From: an uncultured Flavobacteriaceae bacterium
GTDB lineage: Bacteria > Bacteroidota > Bacteroidia > Flavobacteriales > Flavobacteriaceae
Reading direction: 5' to 3'
DNA: 64,000 nt
Assembly (NCBI GenBank): GCA_947488435.1
Contig: CANKZG010000004.1
Coordinates: 1-64,000, forward strand
In this document: positions 44,233 through 52,842 of the stretch, in pieces
How the letters are laid out: the number at the start of each line of letters is the position of its first letter
Position numbering within the stretch: position 1 is the stretch's first letter
Made by a program: the position numbers and the translations under genes
Notes under the pieces: generated by a model
Told to the model about the DNA's origin: nothing
The model's input: only the letters and a program-made list of their open reading frames with translations
Database searches by the model: none

Positions 44233-45291
44233 TTAGTATCTATAGACGATGGCATTAATATTCATGCCTGCGCCAACACTAGCAAAGATAACAATATCTC
44301 CTTTTTGAATATGTTGGTTTTCTATTTTTCCTTTTTTAACTAGGTCAAATAAAGTAGGAATGGTAGCTACGGAACTATTTCCCAATTCGTTTATGCTCAT
44401 CGGCATAATATCCTGAGGTGGAGTTTTTTCGTATAACTCATAGAAACGTTTTACAATAGCTTCATCCATCTTTTCATTTGCTTGATGGATGAATATTTTT
44501 TTTACGGCATCAATAGAGATACCGGTTTTATCCAAACAAACTTGCATTGCACTTGGAACATGGGTAAGTGCAAATTCGTAGATTTTTCGACCATACATTT
44601 TTATAAATCGAACATCCTTATCTGAATCTTTATTATACGAATCTCCGAAAAACAAATAATAAGCTTCTCCGTTGGCATGTGTACATGACTCGTGTGCTAA
44701 TATATTTCCTGAATCCGGAAGACCCTCTAAAATAGTTGCCCCTGCTCCATCAGAATAGATCATAGAGTCACGATCATGTTTGTCAATAACTCTAGAAAGT
44801 GTCTCTCCACCGATTACCAGACATTTTTTTGCCAGACCACTTTTAATAAAAGCATTCGCCTGAATAACACCTTCTATCCAACCTGGGCATCCAAATAGAA
44901 TATCATAAGCAACACATTTTGGGTTTTTAATTTGAAGTAAATGTTTTACTCGGGTAGCCAAACTGGGTAAGGTGTCACTTTGTGTTTTTCCGTAGGTGAT
45001 ATCTCCAAAATTATGAGCGAAAATAATATAATCTAGTTCCTCTCTATCAATACCCGCATCTGCAATAGCATTCTCAGCAGCTATCGCACCCAAATCTGAA
45101 GTATTGAATTGTTTTTTAGCATAACGCCTTTCGGCAATACCAGTAATGGCTTTGAATTTTCTAATTACTACAGTATTGGATGCATTAATAGGGGTGCCGT
45201 CCGCGTTTAAAAACTCGTGTTGATCAAAATTTAAATTAGGAGTAACAATAGAAGGAATGTAAGATCCGGTACCTGTAATGGCAATATTCAT
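44233..45291 (-). CDS. 3-oxoacyl-ACP synthase III family protein
   Basis: This is a 352-residue thiolase-fold enzyme of the KAS III group, which joins acyl-CoA and malonyl-ACP. The triad can be placed: Cys135 in LFGCPGWIEG, His269 in FIHQANEKMDE and Asn305 in NELGNSSVAT. The Cys context GCPGW is not that of housekeeping FabH (usually ACAGF), which points to a specialised acyl substrate, such as an aryl-polyene, flexirubin or long-chain olefin path. It heads a minus-strand group with a methyltransferase and a glycosyltransferase. A perfect 34-bp palindrome lies in its promoter. Confidence 0.88.
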   Translation of the reverse strand: MNIAITGTGSYIPSIVTPNLNFDQHEFLNADGTPINASNTVVIRKFKAITGIAERRYAKKQFNTSDLGAIAAENAIADAGIDREELDYIIFAHNFGDITYGKTQSDTLPSLATRVKHLLQIKNPKCVAYDILFGCPGWIEGVIQANAFIKSGLAKKCLVIGGETLSRVIDKHDRDSMIYSDGAGATILEGLPDSGNILAHESCTHANGEAYYLFFGDSYNKDSDKDVRFIKMYGRKIYEFALTHVPSAMQVCLDKTGISIDAVKKIFIHQANEKMDEAIVKRFYELYEKTPPQDIMPMSINELGNSSVATIPTLFDLVKKGKIENQHIQKGDIVIFASVGAGMNINAIVYRY

Positions 45292-45316
45292 AAGTTAATG
45301 GTATTAGTATGGTGTT

Positions 45317-45366
45317 CGAATATAATGATCAATATCTAAATATTATGCATGCATAATATTTAGATA
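45317..45366 (-). promoter_or_regulatory. Promoter of the KAS III operon with 34-bp perfect palindrome
   Basis: Bases 45333-45366 form a perfect 34-bp palindrome, right half TGCATAATATTTAGATA and left half its reverse complement. Eight bases closer to the gene, TATATTCG (45324-45317, minus strand) matches the -7 box in all but one fixed position, so the palindrome covers the -33 region. This layout is the same as at the BlaI-type operator and suggests repression by a dimer. No T tract, so it is not a terminator for gcvP. Confidence 0.6.
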
Positions 45367-45433
45367 CGACGTTCAAACTGCTGATTCCAATTTTAATAAA
45401 AATTGAAAAGAGGATCAAAAGGACCTAAAATAG

Positions 45434-45455
45434 CCAGTATACGCCTATTTACTGG
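45434..45455 (-). terminator. Possible weak terminator of gcvP
   Basis: CCAGTA pairs with TACTGG over a ten-base loop just past the gcvP stop codon. On the minus strand it is followed by CTATTTTA, only a partial T tract. Confidence 0.4.
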
Positions 45456-45461
45456 TAGTTT

Positions 45462-48311
45462 TTACGCTTCTACATACGCTTCAATTGGCGCGCAAGTACA
45501 GATTAAATTACGATCGCCATAGGCATCATCTACACGTCGTGCGCTTGGCCAAAACTTAGCTTCAGACAAGTAAGGAAGCGGAAAAGCAGCTTTTTGCCTG
45601 CTGTACGGAAAGTCCCAATTGTCGTTAGTAACCATAGCCAAGGTATGTGGCGCATTTTTTAGAATGTTGTTTTCATCTTCAGAATTTACAGAATCTATTT
45701 CTTCCCTTATGGCTAACATTGCTTCACAAAACCGATCCAATTCTGCTAAACCTTCGCTTTCCGTAGGCTCTATCATAATAGTTCCAGCGACAGGAAAAGA
45801 AACTGTTGGTGCATGAAAACCATAATCCATAAGTCTTTTTGCAATATCTACCACTTCAATACCTTTTTGTTTGAAAGGTCTGCAATCAATAATCATTTCA
45901 TGCGCGGCTCTTCCTTTTTCTCCGGTATAAAGAACATCGAATTTCCCACTTAGGCTGTTTTTTATATAATTCGCATTTAAAATAGCAATTTTGGTTGCTT
46001 TTGTAAGTCCTTTTTCACCTAACATCTTAACGTAACCATAGGAAATTAAACAGGCAAGTGAGCTTCCCCACGGAGCGGCAGAAATAGCAGTTATAGCATG
46101 TGTCCCACCTGTTTTTATGATAGGGTTTCCTGGTAAAAACGGAACAAGCTGAGGAGCAACACAAATTGGACCCACACCCGGTCCACCACCTCCATGTGGA
46201 ATGGCAAAGGTTTTATGCAAATTAAGATGACACACATCTGCTCCAATTGTAGCGGGATTTGTTAGTCCCACTTGCGCATTCATGTTTGCTCCATCCATGT
46301 ACACTTGTCCTCCATGATCATGAATTAATTTGGTGATATGTTTTATGGAAGACTCAAATACACCATGTGTAGATGGATAAGTTACCATAAGTGCGGCTAG
46401 AGCCTCTTGATGTAAATTCACTTTTTCTTCAAGATCAACAACATCTATATTACCCTTTTCGTCTGTTTTGGTAACAACAACTTTCATTCCGGCCATCACA
46501 GCTGAGGCTGGATTTGTACCATGGGCTGAAGCTGGAATGATACAAATATTTCGATGTCCTTCACCTCTAGATTCGTGGTAGGCTCTAATGGTCATCAAAC
46601 CTGCATATTCTCCTTGAGCTCCGGAATTGGGCTGTAACGAAGTTCCTGCAAAACCTGTGATAACATTTAAATAAGATTCAAGTTCTTTAAGTGCAACCTG
46701 ATAACCCTCTGCCTGATTTATAGGAACAAAAGGATGTATGTTTCCCCATTGTGGTGAACTTAAAGGTAACATTTCGGCAGCAGCATTTAGTTTCATTGTG
46801 CATGATCCTAACGATATCATAGAATGATTTAAGGATAAATCTTTACGTTCCAAGCGTTTTATGTATCGCATCAATTCTGTCTCGGAATGATAAGAATTGA
46901 AAACAGGATTTTCTAAAAAAGCAGAATTACGTGTCAAACTACCTGATATCACGGAAGCTTCTAATAATTCGGTAACTACAGCAGGTTCTTTACGAAGGGC
47001 TTTACCAAAAATTGTTAGTATATGCTGTAAATCGTCAATACTCGTCGCTTCATTTAAAGCAATGGATATTGTTTGATCATCTACATAAAGGAAATTTACA
47101 TGCTCTTTTTCTGCTATTTCTCGTATTTCGTTAGCCGGAGCCTTTACGGTAACAGTGTCAAAATAAACCGTGTTTACTTGATATAAGCCCATTCGCTCTA
47201 GAGCATCTGCTAATGTGTGAGCGGCAGTATGTACCTTATTTGCGATATAAGTTAAACCTTTTGGACCATGATATACCGCATACATTCCCGCCATTACAGC
47301 TAGCAAAACTTGTGCGGTGCATATATTCGAAGTCGCTTTATCTCGTTTAATGTGCTGCTCTCTGGTTTGTAGCGCCATTCGTAACGCTGCATTCCCATCC
47401 ATATCTTTTGTAACTCCGATAATTCTTCCCGGAATACTTCGCTTATATTGTTCTTTTGTAGCAAAAAAAGCTGCATGTGGTCCGCCATATCCCAAAGGAA
47501 TTCCAAAACGTTGTGTAGTACCGACAACAATATCTACTCCAAACTCTCCAGGGGGTGTTAACAAAACAAGGCTTAAAATATCTGCAGCTACAGCAACTTT
47601 TATATTAATTTCCTTAGCCTTAGTTGTAAATTCAGCATAATCATAAACCTGACCATATTTTCCAGGGTATTGCAATAAAGCACCAAAAAAAGAATGGTCT
47701 AACTGTACTTGTTGATGATCTCCAACTACCAATTCTATTCCAAGGGGTTTTGATCTTGTTTGGAGTAGTGATAAAGATTGTGGTAAGATTTCCTCCGACA
47801 CAAAAAATTTAAGGCAATTTGATTTTTTCTGTTCTCTACTGCGTACATCAAAAAGCATTGTCATTGCCTCTGCAGCAGCAGTACTCTCATCTAAAAGGGA
47901 AGCGTTTGCCAATTCCATGCCACTGAGATCGCAAACCATGGTTTGAAAATTTAACAAAGCTTCTAGTCGTCCTTGCGCTATTTCTGCTTGATATGGTGTA
48001 TAAGCAGTATACCAGCCAGGATTCTCCAATATATTTCTTTGAATTACAGCAGGGAGCAAACTTTCATGATACCCCAAGCCGATATAAGTTTTGAAAACTT
48101 TATTTTTTTGAGAAAGCTTATGAATGTGAGTTAAAAACTCGTGCTCACTTAAAGCATTTGGTAGATCCAGTGGTTTTTTTAGGCGTATATCATCAGGAAT
48201 AGTTTCTAATATAAGTTGATCCAAACTCTCAACATTAACCTTTTCGAACATTTGATTAAGATCTTCATCTTGAATTCCAATGTGACGTAACGCAAATAAA
48301 TCTGTCTGCAT
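45462..48311 (-). CDS. gcvP: Glycine dehydrogenase (decarboxylating), P protein
   Basis: This is the PLP-dependent P protein of the glycine cleavage system, which decarboxylates glycine and loads the aminomethyl group on the H protein. At 949 residues it is the full-length homodimeric form. I start it at MQTDLFALRHIG, three codons inside the longest frame, matching the family. The PLP lysine is Lys700 in NLHKTFAIPHGGGGPG. Other family blocks are YGGPHAAFFA and SLGSCTMKLNAAAEM. The gcvT and gcvH genes are not in the window. Confidence 0.96.
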   Translation of the reverse strand: MQTDLFALRHIGIQDEDLNQMFEKVNVESLDQLILETIPDDIRLKKPLDLPNALSEHEFLTHIHKLSQKNKVFKTYIGLGYHESLLPAVIQRNILENPGWYTAYTPYQAEIAQGRLEALLNFQTMVCDLSGMELANASLLDESTAAAEAMTMLFDVRSREQKKSNCLKFFVSEEILPQSLSLLQTRSKPLGIELVVGDHQQVQLDHSFFGALLQYPGKYGQVYDYAEFTTKAKEINIKVAVAADILSLVLLTPPGEFGVDIVVGTTQRFGIPLGYGGPHAAFFATKEQYKRSIPGRIIGVTKDMDGNAALRMALQTREQHIKRDKATSNICTAQVLLAVMAGMYAVYHGPKGLTYIANKVHTAAHTLADALERMGLYQVNTVYFDTVTVKAPANEIREIAEKEHVNFLYVDDQTISIALNEATSIDDLQHILTIFGKALRKEPAVVTELLEASVISGSLTRNSAFLENPVFNSYHSETELMRYIKRLERKDLSLNHSMISLGSCTMKLNAAAEMLPLSSPQWGNIHPFVPINQAEGYQVALKELESYLNVITGFAGTSLQPNSGAQGEYAGLMTIRAYHESRGEGHRNICIIPASAHGTNPASAVMAGMKVVVTKTDEKGNIDVVDLEEKVNLHQEALAALMVTYPSTHGVFESSIKHITKLIHDHGGQVYMDGANMNAQVGLTNPATIGADVCHLNLHKTFAIPHGGGGPGVGPICVAPQLVPFLPGNPIIKTGGTHAITAISAAPWGSSLACLISYGYVKMLGEKGLTKATKIAILNANYIKNSLSGKFDVLYTGEKGRAAHEMIIDCRPFKQKGIEVVDIAKRLMDYGFHAPTVSFPVAGTIMIEPTESEGLAELDRFCEAMLAIREEIDSVNSEDENNILKNAPHTLAMVTNDNWDFPYSRQKAAFPLPYLSEAKFWPSARRVDDAYGDRNLICTCAPIEAYVEA

Positions 48312-48342
48312 AAAAAGCAATTTTAAACTTTACAAAAGTGCT

Positions 48343-48350
48343 CAAAATTA
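48343..48350 (-). promoter_or_regulatory. -7 box of the gcvP promoter
   Basis: TAATTTTG on the minus strand matches TAnnTTTG exactly, 31 bases before the gcvP start codon. No TTG lies at the usual -33 distance. No glycine riboswitch-like pair of helices was seen in the leader. Confidence 0.4.
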
Positions 48351-48435
48351 CTGATTAATTTCATGAAAAAAAGCGAATAATAACTTCTAAGCACTAAAGT
48401 TTTTAACCAAAAAAGGAGCTTATGAACAGTTTGGT

Positions 48436-48443
48436 TATTTTTG
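48436..48443 (+). promoter_or_regulatory. -7 box almost touching the UbiA-like start codon
   Basis: TATTTTTG matches the -7 consensus exactly and ends four bases before the ATG, again predicting a leaderless or nearly leaderless mRNA. -33 TTG not found at the usual distance. Confidence 0.45.
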
Positions 48444-48447
48444 TTTA

Positions 48448-49275
48448 ATGAAGCTTCTTAAGTGGTTGTTTAATTTTTATCTCGATGCCAGTATTCATGT
48501 GGCGTTGGCGGTAATTTCATTGATGAAGGTATTTACATATTCATTAAACATTACCGTAGACGATCATTTGGTAAATGCCGTTTTTTTTGGGACGATAACC
48601 TGCTACAATTTTGTAAAATATGGTGTTGAAGCGAAAAAGTATCTTGTGGTAATTGTACATTACCATAGAAAAATTCAGATTCTGAGTTTTATAGCAGGAG
48701 CGGTAGCAGCCTATCATGTTTATTTTTTACCTCCTGCAATTTGGATGACAATTGGAGTGTTAATGCTTTTAACAGGTGTATATGCTTTGCCCATCTTGGC
48801 TAAACCTAAAAATTTAAGAAGTTTAAGTGGGGTTAAAATGATCATTGTAGCGGCGGTATGGACCGGAACAGTATTGATTCTTCCTAGTATTAGCTCCAAA
48901 ATGGAAGTAGGAATTTGGGATTTAACGATAAACTGCTTGCAATGCTTTTTAATAGTATTTGTGTTGCTAATTCCCTTCGAAATTAGAGATTTGGCAAATG
49001 ATGCGGTTGAATTGCAAACGATGCCCCAGCGTTATGGCGTTAAAAGAACAAAACAAATAGGAATACTTTTAAGTATTTTATTTTTTGGAATTACTTTTTT
49101 CCTGGATAGCATTTATAATCAGGCTATCTTGTGGCGTGGTATAGCATTTATCTTGCTTACCTTCTCTGTTTATAAGGCTCAAATCACCCAGGGAAAATAT
49201 TATGCCTCTTTTTGGGTAGAGGCAATACCTATTGTTTTATGGGGGATAATTTATTTTGGAAATGTGGTAGGTTAA
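48448..49275 (+). CDS. UbiA-like prenyltransferase superfamily membrane protein
   Basis: This is a 275-residue inner-membrane protein with about eight membrane segments. Near residue 177, PFEIRDLANDAVELQTMPQRYG resembles the second Asp-rich motif of the UbiA prenyltransferase superfamily (D-x-x-x-D) with the following G-V-K-R-T. The first motif, which normally reads N-D-x-x-D and holds the prenyl diphosphate by magnesium, is not seen at its expected place: CYNFVKYGVEAKK stands there with one Asn and no Asp. It may therefore be an inactive or altered member. It is convergent with a zinc-finger gene and overlaps it by four bases. Confidence 0.65.
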   Translation: MKLLKWLFNFYLDASIHVALAVISLMKVFTYSLNITVDDHLVNAVFFGTITCYNFVKYGVEAKKYLVVIVHYHRKIQILSFIAGAVAAYHVYFLPPAIWMTIGVLMLLTGVYALPILAKPKNLRSLSGVKMIIVAAVWTGTVLILPSISSKMEVGIWDLTINCLQCFLIVFVLLIPFEIRDLANDAVELQTMPQRYGVKRTKQIGILLSILFFGITFFLDSIYNQAILWRGIAFILLTFSVYKAQITQGKYYASFWVEAIPIVLWGIIYFGNVVG

Positions 49276-49505
49276 AGGTCGTTGTTTTGACCCAGATGTT
49301 TTCTCATCTCTTCTTTTTCACTTTCCGAAAGACTATTAAGTCCTGCTCTTTCGCACAAGGAAGTAAGTGCTTGATTCTTCCTCGTATATCCGGAACATTC
49401 CTTACACCACATCAGATGCAAGTTCAACTTAATTTTATCTTTTAAAGGCGCTTCATCATATTGGGCTTTGTCACAGATATTACGCGCTTGCTCACAAGAA
49501 ATCAT
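49272..49505 (-). CDS. Small zinc-finger (anti-sigma-like) protein, second copy
   Basis: This is a 77-residue soluble protein with a ZAS-type zinc site: Cys4 near the start and H-x3-C-x2-C in HLMWCKEC. It has no membrane segment. It is a paralogue of the protein encoded right after the sigma factor gene: both share the layout, the LTSLC stretch and the SLSE end with an acidic-basic helix (EKEEMRKHL). It lies 205 bases downstream of that copy, on the same strand. It may bind the same or another sigma factor. Confidence 0.75.
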   Translation of the reverse strand: MISCEQARNICDKAQYDEAPLKDKIKLNLHLMWCKECSGYTRKNQALTSLCERAGLNSLSESEKEEMRKHLGQNNDL

Positions 49506-49562
49506 AGTAAAAATGTATTATATTAATCACAGACTCGAATATTTTCATAATCAAGACCGTGA

Positions 49563-49588
49563 AGTTTTAGACGTACAAAACTAAAACT
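49563..49588. repeat. Inverted repeat upstream of the second zinc-finger gene
   Basis: AGTTTTAG and CTAAAACT are perfect eight-base arms with a ten-base loop, 58-83 bases before the start codon. No T tract follows. It may be an operator or a weak transcript end for the sigma factor unit. Confidence 0.4.
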
Positions 49589-49710
49589 CATTACACATTT
49601 TTTAAAAAATAGCAACGAAATGATTTCTCGATAACTAAGGAAGCCCTTTTTATTGAGTAAAAGAAATACTAGAATAATACTGTTTTTTGGTCAAATAAAT
49701 CTTGATTAAT

Positions 49711-49941
49711 TTATTGATGCCCTTCAAACAATTTTCGCATCTTTTCTTTATCAGCTTCAGATAAGCTGTTAAGCTTTGCCTTATCGCAAAGTGAGGTTAA
49801 TGCTGTATTTTTTTCAGTGTATTCAGCACATGAGCCACAATACCTGAGATGTAATTTTAATTTTATTTTTTGCCACCAAGAAGCTTCTTTATACTGAACT
49901 TTATTGCAAATTATTGAAGCTTTATCACACGAAATTAACAT
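49711..49941 (-). CDS. Zinc-finger anti-sigma-like protein next to a sigma factor
   Basis: This is a 76-residue soluble protein with the ZAS-type zinc ligands: Cys5 and the H-x3-C-x2-C motif HLRYCGSC. Its start codon directly abuts the stop codon of an RNA polymerase sigma factor gene, the usual position for an anti-sigma factor. It has no membrane segment, so a cytoplasmic, redox- or metal-sensing mode as in RsrA and ChrR is possible. The sigma-inhibiting role is inferred from context. A close paralogue lies just downstream. Confidence 0.8.
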   Translation of the reverse strand: MLISCDKASIICNKVQYKEASWWQKIKLKLHLRYCGSCAEYTEKNTALTSLCDKAKLNSLSEADKEKMRKLFEGHQ

Positions 49942-50496
49942 TTAATACCAATTTTGGTTAAGGCATCCCATCAAAGCGGTTCTTGCCCTATGAATCATTA
50001 CCCATAAATTGGATGGATTAATACCCAATTCATTACAAATATCTTCTGTACTCACTCCTTGAATTGTTTTCATAGTGAATACTAAAGATTGTTTTTTCGG
50101 CAATTTAGAAATACATTCTTGAATAGCCAACCCTAATTCTTCATTTTCTATGGGATCATTTTCAGATTTACTGAAAGGGTCAGCAACTCGTTCTTCCAGC
50201 CAATCTCCTTCTGAATCGCTATTAGCGTTGTAATTAATCCGAACTTCTGCTTTTCCTTTATTAGAATTAATTTTCCTGTAGTAGTCAATTACTTTTCTTT
50301 TGAGAATAGCGATAAGCCATGTGCGTTCTGCCGCATCTCCTTTATAATTTTTCGCCGAATTTAAGCCAGCAAAAAAAGTCTCCTGCACAAGATCCTTAGC
50401 AATTTCAGCATTATTTACACGGGCTACTGCATAATTAAATAGGTAATCCGCGTAGAGATCTATCCAGGTGTCTGGATTCAATTTATGATCTGTCAT
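49942..50496 (-). CDS. ECF-type sigma-70 family RNA polymerase sigma factor
   Basis: This is a 184-residue alternative sigma factor. I start it at MTDHKLNPDTWIDLYADYLF, 23 codons inside the longest frame, since a promoter-like box overlaps the extra codons and region 2 begins here. Region 2 includes NNAEIAKDLVQETFFAGL (the DLVQETF block binds core RNA polymerase). Region 4 is near the end: SVEDICNELGINPSNLWVMIHRART-like HTH, seen as VSTEDICNELGINPSNLWV. It heads the operon with its likely anti-sigma protein. Confidence 0.92.
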   Translation of the reverse strand: MTDHKLNPDTWIDLYADYLFNYAVARVNNAEIAKDLVQETFFAGLNSAKNYKGDAAERTWLIAILKRKVIDYYRKINSNKGKAEVRINYNANSDSEGDWLEERVADPFSKSENDPIENEELGLAIQECISKLPKKQSLVFTMKTIQGVSTEDICNELGINPSNLWVMIHRARTALMGCLNQNWY

Positions 50497-50514
50497 ATAC
50501 TCTTCAGAATGTGT

Positions 50515-50522
50515 CAAAAGTA
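50515..50522 (-). promoter_or_regulatory. -7 box of the sigma factor promoter
   Basis: TACTTTTG on the minus strand matches TAnnTTTG exactly, 18 bases before the chosen start codon, and this supports the shorter start. No TTG at -33 is present, so another element may recruit polymerase. Confidence 0.4.
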
Positions 50523-50676
50523 AAGATTTTTTGTTAATGTTTGTGTTTGTTTTTTGGAAAAGCAAAAAGGTTTTGTTACACTACAAACAACGATTGCTTT
50601 CTTGGTCAAACAAATAAATGGAAAACATATCACGAAAATTTCACAGAAGTGAATTTTAAGAGGATTTTAAGAAGAT

Positions 50677-50700
50677 TAAAACACTTTTGTTGGTGTTTTA
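50677..50700. repeat. Inverted repeat between the M3 peptidase and sigma factor genes
   Basis: TAAAACAC pairs with GTGTTTTA over an eight-base loop. It lies about 70 bases beyond the M3 peptidase gene. On the minus strand it is followed by ATCTTCTT. It may be a weak terminator. Just beside it ATTTTAAGA is repeated with an 11-base period (50653-50672). Confidence 0.4.
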
Positions 50701-50769
50701 GGATGAAATACTACAGATATATAGACTTTTAACTTAAAAAAATGAAGAAACTATACCTATAAATGACCT

Positions 50770-52800
50770 CTATCCTGTTTTTTTAAGTAATCCGGCTCTA
50801 ATGAGTAAAGCTTCAATTTTAGGTTCACTTCCTCGAAAACGTTTGTATAATATCATTGGATCTTCTGTGCCCCCTTTGGACAAGATATTTTCCTCGAATT
50901 TCTTTGCAACTTCGGTATTGAAAATCCCATTTTCCTGAAAGTATGCAAAAGCATCGGCATCTAATACTTCTGCCCATTTGTAACTGTAGTATCCTGACGA
51001 ATATCCTCCCTGAAAAATATGGGAAAATGAGGTGCTCATACAAGTTTGAGGAGTATCTGGAAGTAGTGAAGTATTTTCAAATGCTTGGTTTTCATATGCT
51101 TTGACTTCAGCTACTAAAGAAGGGTCTTTACCATGCCAAGCCATATCTAAAAACCCAAAGCTAAGTTGTCGTAAAGTAGCCATACCTTCTTGAAAAGTAG
51201 CTGACTCCCGTATTTTTTGAATAAGATCCATAGGAATAGATGCTCCTGTCTCGTAATGAGTTGCAAATAATTCTAGCGCTTCCTTTTCGTAACACCAATT
51301 TTCCATTAATTGACTAGGAAGTTCTACAAAGTCCCAGAATACAGATGTTCCAGATAATCCTGGATAGGTAGTATTTGCAAGTATTCCGTGTAATGCATGT
51401 CCGAATTCGTGAAATAAAGTGGTTACCTCATTAAAGGTAAGTAGTGATGGTTTGCTCGGCGTAGGCTTACCAAAATTACAAACATTGGAAATATGTGGAC
51501 GTATGTTCTTTCCTGCTTGTTGATATTGAGGTTTGTAAGAAGTCATCCATGCTCCACCTCTTTTGCCAGGTCTGGGATGAAAATCAGCATAAAACAAGGC
51601 GAGGAAGTTGTTGTTTCCATCATAAATTTTATACGTTTTTACCTCATCATGGTACTTGTCGACATCGAAAACTTCTTCAAATTTTAAATCAAAAAGCTTC
51701 TCGGCCACTTGGAATACTCCGTTAATAACATTTTTTAATTCGAAATATGGTTTTAAAATCTCATCGTCAAGATCAAATAATTTTTGCTTCAGTTTTTCGG
51801 AATAGTAAGACGTATCCCATTTTTGAAGTTGCGTTATTCCATCCATCTCTTTTGCAAAGGCAGTGAGCGTTTTAAACTCTTGTTTTGCGGCAGGTTTCGC
51901 TTTTTCTAATAACTCATTTAAAAAAGAAATTACAGTTTCTGGACGCTTCGCCATACGTTCTTCCAAAACAAAATGGGCATGAGTATCGTAACCTAACAAA
52001 TTAGCCCGTTCATAGCGAAGTGTAGCAATCTTTAATACAATTTCTTGATTATCTAGGGCATCATTTTTAAACCCTTTGCTTCCGAAGGCCAAAGCAAGCT
52101 CTTTTCTAAGCGCTCTCTTTTTGGCATATTTCATAAAAGGAATATAGCTTGGGTAATCTAAAGTTATCAGCCACCCCTCCTTATTTCGAGATTTTGCTAA
52201 TTGTGCTGCGGCTTCAATAGCACCATCGGGAAGCCCTTCTAAATCAGATTTAGAAGTGATATGCAATTCGTAGGCGTTTGTTTCAGCCAGCACATTTTCC
52301 CCAAATTTTAACTTTAATTGCGAAAGCTCTGTGTCAATTTCACGCAATCGTTCTTTTTTATCAGCAGCCAAATTAGCACCATTTCTACTAAAGCTTTTGT
52401 ATCTTTTTTCCAGTAAGGTTTGCTGCTCTGTGTTAAGTTGTAAATCATCTTTATGTTTGTATACACTTTTAACCCTTTGAAAAAGCTGCGTATTTAACAT
52501 AATATCATTTCCAAATTCAGATAGAAGTGGAGATATCTCCTGTGCAATTTGCTGAAGTTCAGTATTAGTTTCTGCTGAATTCAAATTGAAAAAAACACTA
52601 GAAATTCGATCGAGTTGTTGCCCTGAAAATTCCAGAGCCTCTATTGTGTTTTGAAAAGAGGGCTTTTCTTTAGATGCTGTTATGTGATCAATTTCATTCC
52701 TAGCAGTTGCAATAGCTTCAACAAATGCAGGCATAAAATGTTTATTTTCTATTTTTGAAAATGGTGCAGCATCAAAGGGAATTAATAAAGGATTACTCAT
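50770..52800 (-). CDS. M3 family oligopeptidase
   Basis: This is a 676-residue cytoplasmic metallopeptidase of the M3 family (oligopeptidase A / dipeptidyl carboxypeptidase group), which cuts short peptides after they are taken up or released from proteins. The zinc motif HEFGH spans residues 464-468 in TLFHEFGHALHGIL, with a further Glu about 25 residues on (ELPSQLMENW). The length and the C-terminal block SSGYYSYKWAEVLDADAF are typical. There is no signal peptide. It lies 42 bases after purE on the same strand. Confidence 0.93.
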   Translation of the reverse strand: MSNPLLIPFDAAPFSKIENKHFMPAFVEAIATARNEIDHITASKEKPSFQNTIEALEFSGQQLDRISSVFFNLNSAETNTELQQIAQEISPLLSEFGNDIMLNTQLFQRVKSVYKHKDDLQLNTEQQTLLEKRYKSFSRNGANLAADKKERLREIDTELSQLKLKFGENVLAETNAYELHITSKSDLEGLPDGAIEAAAQLAKSRNKEGWLITLDYPSYIPFMKYAKKRALRKELALAFGSKGFKNDALDNQEIVLKIATLRYERANLLGYDTHAHFVLEERMAKRPETVISFLNELLEKAKPAAKQEFKTLTAFAKEMDGITQLQKWDTSYYSEKLKQKLFDLDDEILKPYFELKNVINGVFQVAEKLFDLKFEEVFDVDKYHDEVKTYKIYDGNNNFLALFYADFHPRPGKRGGAWMTSYKPQYQQAGKNIRPHISNVCNFGKPTPSKPSLLTFNEVTTLFHEFGHALHGILANTTYPGLSGTSVFWDFVELPSQLMENWCYEKEALELFATHYETGASIPMDLIQKIRESATFQEGMATLRQLSFGFLDMAWHGKDPSLVAEVKAYENQAFENTSLLPDTPQTCMSTSFSHIFQGGYSSGYYSYKWAEVLDADAFAYFQENGIFNTEVAKKFEENILSKGGTEDPMILYKRFRGSEPKIEALLIRAGLLKKTG

Positions 52801-52842
52801 AAAAGAAAGTGTCTTAATTCGGTTTACAATGGATATTCTGAT

